A DNA stretch of 22,079 bases from Clostridiaceae bacterium. Its GTDB lineage: Bacteria > Bacillota > Clostridia > Oscillospirales > Acutalibacteraceae. The translations under genes and the position numbers were made by a program. The DNA lies in the NCBI GenBank assembly GCA_904501675.1, contig CAJGCL010000019.1:1-22079 (forward strand), in the 5' to 3' direction. A model generated the notes under the pieces. The model was not told the origin of the DNA, did no database searches, and saw nothing but the letters and a program-made list of their open reading frames with translations. Each line of letters opens with the position of its first letter. The first letter of the stretch is position 1. Of the stretch, positions 13,947-21,542 are shown one piece after another.

Positions 13947-14591
13947 TTAATTAAAATATGTTGGATATTGTGCCATAACCTCAGTTTTTACTAAACCAAA
14001 AACCATCCAACCCTCTGACGCCGTACAATTATGGTGTTTTCCCCCTGTAAGCTTGCCATCGGTATAACTTATTTCTCTCTTGGGAGCAATACCAATATGA
14101 TACACCATAACAAGATTATCAGCGTTTTTCGGATATTTTTTATTAAAAGATGTTCCTTTATTACCAAACTGTAATACATAATTTGTTCCACTATCAGGAA
14201 CAGAGTAGATAGCTACAAGAGCTTCCTCATCTATATCATATGCTTTGGCAATAATCTTTATAAATTCGTTATCTGGTTCATCTGAAAGATAGTTTTCTCC
14301 ATTTTTATCGGGTATTACAACACCGCCAATATTGGTTGCTTCATATAGAGTCTTTACAGCATCTTCTACAGAAACAAAACCATCACCATCTAAATCTGCC
14401 AAAGCAAGATTTTCAGGATCAACACCAGATGCCATACGAAGCACGCTACGCGCATCTTTAGTGGATATTTTGCCATCTCCATCAATATCACCTAAAAGAG
14501 CTTCACCCTCTGCAAAGCCTTCTGTTAAAAGACAACCACAAAACATTATGGTAACAAGAATAATTGAAATTAATTTCTTAAATTTTTTCAT
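13947..14591 (-). CDS. Secreted protein with an N-terminal dockerin-like pair of calcium loops; rest unrecognised
   Basis: This 214 aa protein begins with a lysine-rich n-region and hydrophobic core (residues 4-23), a clear signal peptide; cleavage is probably after the Ala in EGFAEG. An FCGC segment is not a good lipobox. Directly after it are two type I dockerin-like repeats: GDIDGDGKISTKD (Asp35, 37, 39, 46) and ADLDGDGFVSVED (Asp66, 68, 70, 77), each followed by a short helix. Such modules bind calcium and, in cellulosome systems, cohesins. The remaining residues, about 95-214, contain FIKIIAKAYDIDEEALVAIYS, a beta-rich middle and HHNCTASEGWMVFGL; I do not recognise this domain. It starts 5 nt after the M18 aminopeptidase gene, with CAAAGG as ribosome binding site, and is followed by plsC. 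Confidence 0.8.
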   Translation of the reverse strand: MKKFKKLISIILVTIMFCGCLLTEGFAEGEALLGDIDGDGKISTKDARSVLRMASGVDPENLALADLDGDGFVSVEDAVKTLYEATNIGGVVIPDKNGENYLSDEPDNEFIKIIAKAYDIDEEALVAIYSVPDSGTNYVLQFGNKGTSFNKKYPKNADNLVMVYHIGIAPKREISYTDGKLTGGKHHNCTASEGWMVFGLVKTEVMAQYPTYFN

Positions 14592-14596
14592 AAAAA

Positions 14597-15988
14597 TTAC
14601 CTTTGATTAAAGAATTTTGAAAAGGCTTTAAACGCCATATATAAATCAAGTTTTGAAACAACTTCATATGGCGCGTGCATTGAAAGAACGGGAACACCTA
14701 AATCAACAACATCTACATCAAGATTTGCGATATATTTAGCAACTGTACCGCCCCCGCCTGCGTCAACTTTGCCAAGCTCACCAATCTGCCATACAATATT
14801 ATCTTCATCAAGCATTCTGCGGATTTTACCCATGTACTCAGCGCTTGCATCGCTTGTACTGCTCTTACCTCTTGCGCCTGTATATTTAGTAATAACCACA
14901 CCTTTATTAAGGAAGGAGGTGTTATTTTTTTCAAAAACAGAATTAAATGTTGGGTCGAAAGCTGAATTAACGTCTGCAGAAAGACACTCACTCTTTGAAA
15001 GAACCTCAAAAACTTCAAGTCCGTTAGCTTTTGCAAGATATGCAATGAAGTTTTCCATATATCTTGACTGAAGACCTGTATTGCCTTCAGAACCTGTTTC
15101 TTCTTTGTCGGTAAGAACACTTATTGCAGTATATTCAGGGTTCTCAACAGCAAAAGCTGCCATAGCCGCAGGATAAGCGCAAACGCGGTCATCGTGGCCA
15201 TATGAACCGATAAGACCTCTGTCAAAGCCAATATCATCTGCCTTGAATGCAGGCACAACCTCAAGCTCAGCGCTGAGGAAATCTGCTTCCTTAATACCAT
15301 ATTTTTCGTTAAGAAGCTTTAATACATTAAGCTTTACGAGCTCACTGCCTTCATCGTTTTTAAACGGACGAGAGCCAACAATAACATTAAGCTCTTCACC
15401 TGCTATGCCTTCAGAAAGAGTACGTTTGCCCTGTTCAGCACCAAGATGAGGAAGAATATCAGAAATAACGAACTTAGGATCGCCCTCTTCTTCACCAATT
15501 TTAACATCAACTTTAGTTCCATCAGCTTTGATAATTACACCATGAAGAGCTAAAGGAATCGCAACCCACTGATATTTCTTTATACCGCCGTAATAGTGGG
15601 TTTTAAAAAGCGCAAGCTCATCACTTTCGTAAAGCGGATTCGGTTTTAAATCAAGGCGTGGAGAGTCTATATGCGCAGCAGCTATTTTAACACCCTCTGT
15701 AAGAGGCTTTTTACCGATAACTGCAAGGATAATTGCTTTGCCGCGATTTACATAGTAAATCTTATCACCTGCGTTATATTTTTTATGGCAATCAAATTCA
15801 ACAAATCCATTCTTTTTAGCTTCCGCTAAAACAGCCTCTGTTGCTTCTCTTTCTGTTTTTGCATTGTTAAGGAAATTTTTATAACCCTCTGCAAAAGCAT
15901 CAGCTTCAATAATAATGCTTTCATCTACAACAGCAGAAGCATGCTTTGGTTTATAGCAAAGTTCATTTTTTAGTGCATCGATATCCAT
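14597..15988 (-). CDS. M18-family zinc aminopeptidase
   Basis: This is a cytoplasmic M18 (aminopeptidase I/aspartyl aminopeptidase-like) metallopeptidase that trims N-terminal residues from peptides. With the start used here it has 463 aa. Metal and catalytic motifs are AAHIDSPRLDL (His106), YGHDDRV (Asp266), DKEETGSEG (Glu296-Glu297), SADVNSAFDP (Asp339) and SMHAPYEV (His438), in the order of the family. An upstream frame could extend to 16036, but the ATG at 15988 is preceded by GGAGG and lies 1 nt from the end of the Sua5-CoaE gene, so it is preferred. Substrate preference cannot be decided from sequence. It belongs to the DUF951-to-plsC operon. Confidence 0.92.
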   Translation of the reverse strand: MDIDALKNELCYKPKHASAVVDESIIIEADAFAEGYKNFLNNAKTEREATEAVLAEAKKNGFVEFDCHKKYNAGDKIYYVNRGKAIILAVIGKKPLTEGVKIAAAHIDSPRLDLKPNPLYESDELALFKTHYYGGIKKYQWVAIPLALHGVIIKADGTKVDVKIGEEEGDPKFVISDILPHLGAEQGKRTLSEGIAGEELNVIVGSRPFKNDEGSELVKLNVLKLLNEKYGIKEADFLSAELEVVPAFKADDIGFDRGLIGSYGHDDRVCAYPAAMAAFAVENPEYTAISVLTDKEETGSEGNTGLQSRYMENFIAYLAKANGLEVFEVLSKSECLSADVNSAFDPTFNSVFEKNNTSFLNKGVVITKYTGARGKSSTSDASAEYMGKIRRMLDEDNIVWQIGELGKVDAGGGGTVAKYIANLDVDVVDLGVPVLSMHAPYEVVSKLDLYMAFKAFSKFFNQR

Positions 15989-15989
15989 T

Positions 15990-17615
15990 TTAGTGTCCTC
16001 CATATATGAATTTTTCTGCCTTTTTGAATTCCTCATTCAAGTCATAAGGCGGGAAATTATTTATTATGAAATCTGCCTTTGAAAGATAAAAATTATCATC
16101 TTTCTGGCCATTCATTCTTATAAGTGCATCTTCTTCTGATAAACTATCTCTTTTCAAAATACGTTCTTTACGAACATCAAAAGGAGCATGAGCTACAAGA
16201 AGAAAATCACATTCATCCGCAAAGCCTGATTCGATTATTGCCGCGGCATCAACTACAACAACATCATAATTTTCAAAAGCTTGCTTAACTTCATTATGAA
16301 TATAATCGTTTATTGCAGGATGAATTATTGAATTGAGTTTATCTGTATTTTCAGGCGAAGAAAAAGCTTTTGCAGCAAGAGCCTTACGATTCAAAGCGCC
16401 ATCACTATTAAGTATACCCGAAAATGCATTTTCAAGCTTACTTAAAAGAGTTTTATCTTCAACTAAAACCCTACGGGCAACAACATCACCATCTATTACA
16501 TATGCGCCATTTTCTTTGAATAAAGCGCTTACGGTTGATTTACCTGAACCTGTTTTACCTGTTAAACCAATAAGCGTTTTTTTATCAAGGTTTACAACAT
16601 CAAAAGATGCAGCACGAAGCAACCGGTTAAGAACAGCAAGGTTATCGTCATTTTCTTCATCAGGACATCTTACAAAGCATCTTTTTGCACCTATTTCATC
16701 AAGATACCTGAGTGAATCGAACAATGCGTGGGAAAGCTGACGATAATCATCAACAGAACCGTATTCAAGTACAGGGGCACTTATGCCTTCACCTTCACCC
16801 TTGAAAACCATGGCATATGTACCATCACAGAATTTAAGATTTACATATTCTTTGAATTTATCGTAACTTCCTTTTACAACAACAACGCTTGCATCAGGAG
16901 AATAATGCTTATATTTCATACCCGGTGATGAAACTTTCTCACCTTCTTTTAAAGGATTAAGAACTGCGTCATCAACGCTAACCTCACCAAGGACTGATTT
17001 CAGCTGTTTTAACGTAATGTTACCTGGACGCAGGAGTTTAGGTACTGGTGTTGCAAGCGTAATAACCGTAGATTCAACACCCTCTTCACACTCGCCACCA
17101 TCAATTACCATTGGAATTCTTCCGTTTAAATCCTTGTAAACATGCTCAGCCTTTGTTGGACTTGGTTTACCTGAAAGGTTGGCGGATGGTGCTGCAAGCG
17201 GTATACCTGCAACTTTAATAAGTTTATTGGCTATCGGGTGAGCAGGACATCTTACAGCAACAGTATTTAAACCTGCTGTAACACACAAAGGAACTTTATC
17301 TGATTTAGGTAAAATCATTGTTAGAGGACCCGGCCAGAAAGCATCTGCAAGAGCTTTGGCGGTTTCAGGCACCTCGCTTACAAGCTCATAAAGCTCGCTG
17401 AATTCTGAAATATGAACAATAAGCGGATTATCCTGCGGCCTTCCTTTTGCTTCAAAAATACGTTTCACTGCGTCTTCAGAATAAGCATTACCTGCAAGTC
17501 CATAAACAGTTTCTGTAGGAATACCGACAACCTGCCCGTCTTTTAAAAGGCAGGCTGCTTCAGTATATTTTTCAGTTGAATCATTAACCGAAATTTTAAC
17601 AAGCTTTGTATTCAC
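15990..17615 (-). CDS. Fusion of threonylcarbamoyl-AMP synthase (Sua5/TsaC) and dephospho-CoA kinase (CoaE)
   Basis: This 541 aa bifunctional protein has two enzymes. Residues 1 to about 340 are a Sua5: the YrdC domain (GIPTETVYGLAGNA, KGRPQDNPL, WPGPLTMIL, AAPSANLSGKPSPT, LLRPGNIT), the linker SPGMKYKHYSP at 230-240, and a Sua5-type C-terminal domain. It makes threonylcarbamoyl-adenylate for the t6A37 modification of tRNAs. Residues about 346-541 are a CoaE kinase, which phosphorylates dephospho-CoA in the last step of CoA synthesis: P-loop GLTGKTGSGKST at 350-361, VIDGDVVARR, LNSIIHPAI, and VRKERILKRD. The reading frame is uninterrupted across the join. The CoaE P-loop is GKTGSGKS rather than the common GGIGSGKS, and the usual lid-region PLLFE motif reads AAIIESG. 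The start is GTG at 17615 with GAGGA overlapping the prfA stop. Confidence 0.93.
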   Translation of the reverse strand: MNTKLVKISVNDSTEKYTEAACLLKDGQVVGIPTETVYGLAGNAYSEDAVKRIFEAKGRPQDNPLIVHISEFSELYELVSEVPETAKALADAFWPGPLTMILPKSDKVPLCVTAGLNTVAVRCPAHPIANKLIKVAGIPLAAPSANLSGKPSPTKAEHVYKDLNGRIPMVIDGGECEEGVESTVITLATPVPKLLRPGNITLKQLKSVLGEVSVDDAVLNPLKEGEKVSSPGMKYKHYSPDASVVVVKGSYDKFKEYVNLKFCDGTYAMVFKGEGEGISAPVLEYGSVDDYRQLSHALFDSLRYLDEIGAKRCFVRCPDEENDDNLAVLNRLLRAASFDVVNLDKKTLIGLTGKTGSGKSTVSALFKENGAYVIDGDVVARRVLVEDKTLLSKLENAFSGILNSDGALNRKALAAKAFSSPENTDKLNSIIHPAINDYIHNEVKQAFENYDVVVVDAAAIIESGFADECDFLLVAHAPFDVRKERILKRDSLSEEDALIRMNGQKDDNFYLSKADFIINNFPPYDLNEEFKKAEKFIYGGH

Positions 17616-17624
17616 GGATATTCC

Positions 17625-18689
17625 TCAATTTTGTTTTAATTTTTCTGCTGTATCGGCTGTAATTAGAGCGTCTATAATCTCATCAATATCGCCGTTCATA
17701 ATTGCTTCAATTCTATATAAAGTAAGACCGATTCTGTGGTCGCTTACTCTTCCCTGCGGGAAATTATAAGTCCTTATTCTCTCGCTTCTATCGCCTGTCC
17801 CGACCTGAGAGCGACGTTCATCAGCAATCTCTGCATTCTGTTTTTCTCTCTCGGCTTCCAAAAGACGTGAACGAAGGATTTTCATTGCTCTTTCGCGATT
17901 TTTATGCTGACTTCTTTCATCCTGACACTCAACAACAGTACCTGTTGGTAAATGAGTAATTCTTATTGCTGATTCAGTTTTATTAACATGCTGACCGCCG
18001 GCACCGCTTGAACGGAATGTATCTATCTGAAGCTCTGTAGGATCGATAGCAATATCAACCTCTTCGGCCTCTGGTAGCACTGCAACGGTAACCGTTGACG
18101 TATGAATTCTTCCGCCCGATTCTGTTTCAGGCACCCGCTGAACACGGTGAACACCGCTTTCAAACTTAAAACGGGAGTATGCACCTTCACCGGTTATCAT
18201 AAAACTAATTTCTTTAACGCCACCAAGACCTGTTTCATTAATAGAAAGCACCTCAGGCTTCCAACCTCTGCCCTCAGAGTACATCGAGTACATTCTGAAG
18301 AGAGAATGCGCAAACAAAGCAGCTTCTTCACCACCTGCACCTGCGCGAATTTCTATAATAACGTTTCTGTCGTCGTTAGGGTCTTTGGGTAAAAGAAGAA
18401 TTTTTAATTCTTCGGAAAAAATAGCAGCCTTTTCCTTGCACTCTTCGACCTCAATTTCAAGCATTTCTTTAAGCTCTTTTTCAGGATGTTCAGAAAGCAT
18501 CAGCTTTGCTGCTTCACCATCATCAATTGCTTTTTTATATGCTCTGAAAACCTCAACTATAGGAGTAAGGTTTTTAAGTTCTTTCATAAGGTCTGCATAC
18601 AGTTTCTGGTCAGAAACTGTTTCAGGTAAACATAAAAGTTCGTTTACCTTTTCAAACCTTGCTTCAACATGGGTTAATTTATCAATCAT
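17625..18689 (-). CDS. prfA: Peptide chain release factor 1
   Basis: RF1 recognises UAA and UAG stop codons and triggers peptide release. The 354 aa protein has the N-terminal helical domain, then AGAGGEEAALFA, the PxT anticodon-like motif as PET at 187-189 in HRVQRVPETESGGRIHTS, the catalytic GGQ at 231-233 in SGAGGQHVNKTESAIRITH, and the C-terminal NFPQGRVSDHRIGLTLY. PET is a variant of the commoner PAT. GGGAGA precedes the ATG at 18689, and the start overlaps the upstream DUF951 gene by 8 bp. The frequent partner prmC, which methylates the GGQ, is not adjacent. Confidence 0.98.
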   Translation of the reverse strand: MIDKLTHVEARFEKVNELLCLPETVSDQKLYADLMKELKNLTPIVEVFRAYKKAIDDGEAAKLMLSEHPEKELKEMLEIEVEECKEKAAIFSEELKILLLPKDPNDDRNVIIEIRAGAGGEEAALFAHSLFRMYSMYSEGRGWKPEVLSINETGLGGVKEISFMITGEGAYSRFKFESGVHRVQRVPETESGGRIHTSTVTVAVLPEAEEVDIAIDPTELQIDTFRSSGAGGQHVNKTESAIRITHLPTGTVVECQDERSQHKNRERAMKILRSRLLEAEREKQNAEIADERRSQVGTGDRSERIRTYNFPQGRVSDHRIGLTLYRIEAIMNGDIDEIIDALITADTAEKLKQN

Positions 18690-18873
18690 CAGAATTCTCC
18701 CTGATTATCTTTTTAATATTTTTCTCTGCCTTTGAACGAGGAATAAGGAACTCTCTGCCACAACCCTGACATCGAAGACGGAAATCCATACCTGAACGTA
18801 AAACATAGAACTGTTTTCCACCGCAAGGGTGCTGTTTTTTCATCTCTAAAACATCACCAACACGAACATCCAT
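18682..18873 (-). CDS. DUF951 family protein (small zinc-ribbon-like)
   Basis: This 63-aa basic protein matches the DUF951 pattern: VGDVLEMKKQHPCGGKQF near the N-terminus, FRLRCQGCGREFLIPRSK in the middle, and a lysine-rich tail. Cys17, Cys35 and Cys38 with His15 could bind a metal ion. The function is not known. GAGGAGG lies upstream of the ATG at 18873, and a good extended -10 promoter precedes it, making this the first gene of the operon that continues with prfA. Confidence 0.9.
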   Translation of the reverse strand: MDVRVGDVLEMKKQHPCGGKQFYVLRSGMDFRLRCQGCGREFLIPRSKAEKNIKKIIRENSDD

Positions 18874-18907
18874 AAAATCCCCTCCTCAAATTACAATATT
18901 TAGAGAT

Positions 18908-18936
18908 ATTATACCACACTATTACATAAAATTAAA
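18908..18936 (-). promoter_or_regulatory. Putative extended -10 promoter of the DUF951-prfA operon
   Basis: On the minus strand TGGTATAAT contains a perfect -10 (18908-18913) with the extended TG element; a weak -35, TTTAAT (18931-18936), is 17 bp upstream. It is 35 bp from the start codon in the divergent gap with the S1-domain gene. Confidence 0.7.
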
Positions 18937-18973
18937 GAGAAAGATAAAAATAAATGAAAAAGGTGATAACAAA

Positions 18974-19894
18974 ATGATATCTTATTTACCCGAAGGTTTT
19001 TTAATTGAGGATAAAGATAATAAGTATTTTACAGAAAATATTGAAAACTTCAGAAAAGCGTATATAAATAAAATTCCTATTGAAGCAAGGGTTTCCTATT
19101 GCGACTGTAATCATAACCTGCATATAGATTTGGGTGTTATTGAGGGGATAATCCCACGCGAAGAGTGCGCAACAGGTATAACGGAAGGTACAACAAAGGA
19201 TATTGCAATAATATCAAGGGTAAATAAACCTGTAAGGTTTTACATTGAAGGATTCGAGAATATAAACGGTGTACAAAAAGCTATACTGAGCAGAAAAAGA
19301 ATGCAAGAGACATTTATAAATGAGTATCTAAGCACATTAATTCCAGGTGATATTTTAGATGTAAAAATATCACACCTAGAAGCATTTGGCGCTTTCTGTG
19401 ATATTGGTTGTGGCATAAATGGTCTTTTGCCCATTGATAATATTTCCGTTTCACGTATACCTCACCCGAATGTACGATTTGACGTAGGTGATGTAATCAA
19501 GGTGGTAATTAAAAGTTTCGATGAATTCGGAAGAGTCAACCTTTCTCACAAAGAGCTTTTAGGTACATGGGAAGAAAATGCCGCTAATTTTAAGGTTGGG
19601 GAAACAGTAAGCGGAATTATCAGAAGTGTAGAAAGTTATGGAATTTTTGTTGAGTTAGCACCAAACCTTTCAGGTCTCGCAGAATACACTGACGCAGTAA
19701 AAGAAGGCGATTATGCAGGCATTTACATAAAAAGCATTATTCCTGATAAAATGAAATTTAAGTTAATAATTGTTGACTCTTTCCAAGCAAAATACAAGAA
19801 AGAAAAACCAAAATATTTTATAAAAGACAACCATATTGATTACTTCAGATATTCTCCGGAAGGTGCACAGAAAATAATTGAAACTGTATTCTAA
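18974..19894 (+). CDS. S1 RNA-binding domain protein (three S1 repeats)
   Basis: This 306 aa protein consists of three OB-fold S1 domains at about residues 32-107, 122-193 and 205-268, plus a tail. The second (LIPGDILDVKISHLEAFGAFCDIG and GLLPIDNIS) and third (FKVGETVSGIIRSVESYGIFVELAPNLSGLAEYTD) are clear; the first is divergent but keeps IEARVSYCD and IEGIIPREE. It may be a short ribosomal protein S1-like or an mRNA-binding translation factor; the shortness argues against a full S1. AAAGGTG precedes the ATG. It is divergent from the DUF951-prfA operon. I did not find a convincing promoter or terminator for it. Confidence 0.85.
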   Translation: MISYLPEGFLIEDKDNKYFTENIENFRKAYINKIPIEARVSYCDCNHNLHIDLGVIEGIIPREECATGITEGTTKDIAIISRVNKPVRFYIEGFENINGVQKAILSRKRMQETFINEYLSTLIPGDILDVKISHLEAFGAFCDIGCGINGLLPIDNISVSRIPHPNVRFDVGDVIKVVIKSFDEFGRVNLSHKELLGTWEENAANFKVGETVSGIIRSVESYGIFVELAPNLSGLAEYTDAVKEGDYAGIYIKSIIPDKMKFKLIIVDSFQAKYKKEKPKYFIKDNHIDYFRYSPEGAQKIIETVF

Positions 19895-19901
19895 TAAATT
19901 C

Positions 19902-19930
19902 TTGTAAAAATATATACTATATTGTATAAT
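19902..19930 (+). promoter_or_regulatory. Putative sigma-A promoter of the aldo/keto reductase gene
   Basis: TTGTAA (19902-19907) and a perfect TATAAT (19925-19930) are separated by 17 bp in the gap after the S1-domain gene. A TATAC/GTATA dyad (19913-19917, 19924-19928) overlaps the spacer and -10. Confidence 0.75.
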
Positions 19931-19958
19931 TGAACTATCCTTTAACGGAGGTTATATT

Positions 19959-21092
19959 ATGCAATACAGTAATTTTGATTCTATAGGTAAATCTATTTCC
20001 AAACTTGGCTTTGGTCTTATGAGATTACCAAAAATTAAAGAAGACGATGATGTTATTGATAGAGAGGAAGCTTTTCGTCTTATAGACCTTGCTTTTAAAA
20101 ACGGGGTTAATTATTTTGACACCGCATATTTTTACCACGGCGGTGATTCAGAAAGCTTCGCAAAAGAAGCACTCAGCAGATACCCACGCGAGAGCTTTTA
20201 CCTTGCAACAAAACTCCCAGGCTCATATATGAGAGACAACAAAATCTCTCCAGAGGAGCTTTTTGAAGGTCAGCTTAAAAAGTGCGGTGTTGATTACTTT
20301 GATTTCTACCTTCTTCACGCAGTAAACAGAGATATTATGAAAACCTTTGAAGAGTATAGGTCATACGAGTATCTTACCGAGCAGAAAAAACTTGGGAGAA
20401 TCAAGCATTTAGGTTTTTCATACCATGGTGATTTAGAGTTTTTCCTTGAACTTATTGATAAATACAAATGGGATTTTGTTCAGTTACAGATAAACTACTA
20501 TGATTGGGACGCAGACAACGCAAAAGCATATTACAAAGCACTCGAAGAAAGAAACATTCCTTGTATTGTTATGGAGCCAGTGCGCGGTGGATCACTTCAC
20601 AAATTAAATCCTGAAGCAAGAGCCGTTTTTGACGAGTTAGGCGATGCTAGCTATGCTTCATATGCTTTAAGATACGTTAATGAATTACCTCAGGTAATGG
20701 TAATTTTAAGCGGTATGTCAACATATGAACAGGTCGAGGATAACTTAAAAACATTCAACGAAGCTAAACCTCTTACTGAAGAAGAAAAAGTTGCTATTGA
20801 AAAGGCAAATTACTATTTCAGGCAGAATTTTGCGATACCTTGCACAGATTGTAAATATTGCGTTGAGCATTGCCCTGCAGGCGTTAATATTCCTGCTTGC
20901 TTCACTGCATATAATGAATACAACAAATCAAGAGATATCGACGATTTCAAAAGACAATACATAAAAATCCCTGAAGAAAAACGCGCCCACAACTGTATTG
21001 AATGCGGTGCATGCGTTTCACATTGTCCTCAGCAACTCAAAATTCCTGACAGATTAAAAAAGGTTAAGGTGCTTTCTGATGAAAACGAATAA
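19959..21092 (+). CDS. Aldo/keto reductase with C-terminal double 4Fe-4S domain
   Basis: This 377 aa protein joins an aldo/keto reductase barrel (residues 1 to about 265) to a ferredoxin-like tail. The barrel has GFGLMRLP, the tetrad residues Asp54 and Tyr59 in FDTAYFYHGG, Lys85 in ATKLP and His120 in YLLHAVN, and IVMEPVRGGSL. The tail has two CxxCxxCxxxCP motifs, at Cys295/298/301/305 and Cys346/349/352/356. The form is common in anaerobic Firmicutes; substrate and electron partner are unknown. GGAGG lies 7 nt upstream of the ATG, and a near-consensus promoter precedes it. The 3' end overlaps the next gene by 14 bp. Confidence 0.93.
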   Translation: MQYSNFDSIGKSISKLGFGLMRLPKIKEDDDVIDREEAFRLIDLAFKNGVNYFDTAYFYHGGDSESFAKEALSRYPRESFYLATKLPGSYMRDNKISPEELFEGQLKKCGVDYFDFYLLHAVNRDIMKTFEEYRSYEYLTEQKKLGRIKHLGFSYHGDLEFFLELIDKYKWDFVQLQINYYDWDADNAKAYYKALEERNIPCIVMEPVRGGSLHKLNPEARAVFDELGDASYASYALRYVNELPQVMVILSGMSTYEQVEDNLKTFNEAKPLTEEEKVAIEKANYYFRQNFAIPCTDCKYCVEHCPAGVNIPACFTAYNEYNKSRDIDDFKRQYIKIPEEKRAHNCIECGACVSHCPQQLKIPDRLKKVKVLSDENE

Positions 21093-21540
21093 AATCCTTA
21101 CTCTGTTGATTGCAACATGTTTACTTGTTACCTTACTTTCCGGATGCAGTAAAAATAAAAAAGAAAAAATCACCGACATTATTCAAGGAGCTGAAACAGT
21201 GATAGTAAAAGGTGTCCAGACAGACACTGTTGAGGCATCTTTAGGCGCTTTTGAAGGAAAGCAAGGCGATTATATCGAATTCCGTTTCGATAAACCACAA
21301 ACCTTTAACACCATATTTATTACTGAAAAAACTGCAACGATCAGGCAATATAACATTTATGCTGAAATTGATGGTAAAACTACTCTCATTTATACCGGAA
21401 AACATATTTTGAACGATAACATAACAGTAGCCGAAACAACATCATCCGCAATAAAATTGGAAGTAGTAAACACACAAATTGGCAACGACCACTTTGTTAT
21501 TCAAGGTGTAAGCGTGTACAATATACCCAAAGGAGAATAA
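21079..21540 (+). CDS. Small lipoprotein with F5/8-type C (discoidin-like) beta-sandwich
   Basis: This 153 aa protein has a lysine n-region, a hydrophobic core and a clear lipobox LLSGC with the lipidated Cys at residue 23, so it is probably anchored to the outer face of the membrane. The rest shows YIEFRFDKPQTFNTIFITEK, RQYNIYAEIDGKTTLIYTG and AIKLEVVNT. This pattern resembles the F5/8 type C galactose-binding-like domain found in glycoside hydrolases and carbohydrate-binding modules; the assignment is by pattern only. It begins inside the end of the aldo/keto reductase gene (14-bp overlap, AAGGTG as ribosome binding site) and is followed after 2 nt by the GH36 gene, so a sugar-binding role is plausible. 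Confidence 0.75.
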   Translation: MKTNKILTLLIATCLLVTLLSGCSKNKKEKITDIIQGAETVIVKGVQTDTVEASLGAFEGKQGDYIEFRFDKPQTFNTIFITEKTATIRQYNIYAEIDGKTTLIYTGKHILNDNITVAETTSSAIKLEVVNTQIGNDHFVIQGVSVYNIPKGE

Positions 21541-21542
21541 AA

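Noticed and set aside
19895..19958. A terminator after the S1-domain gene
   Set aside because: Only a small AT-only dyad overlapping the next promoter is present, with no GC-containing stem or T tract of the usual kind.
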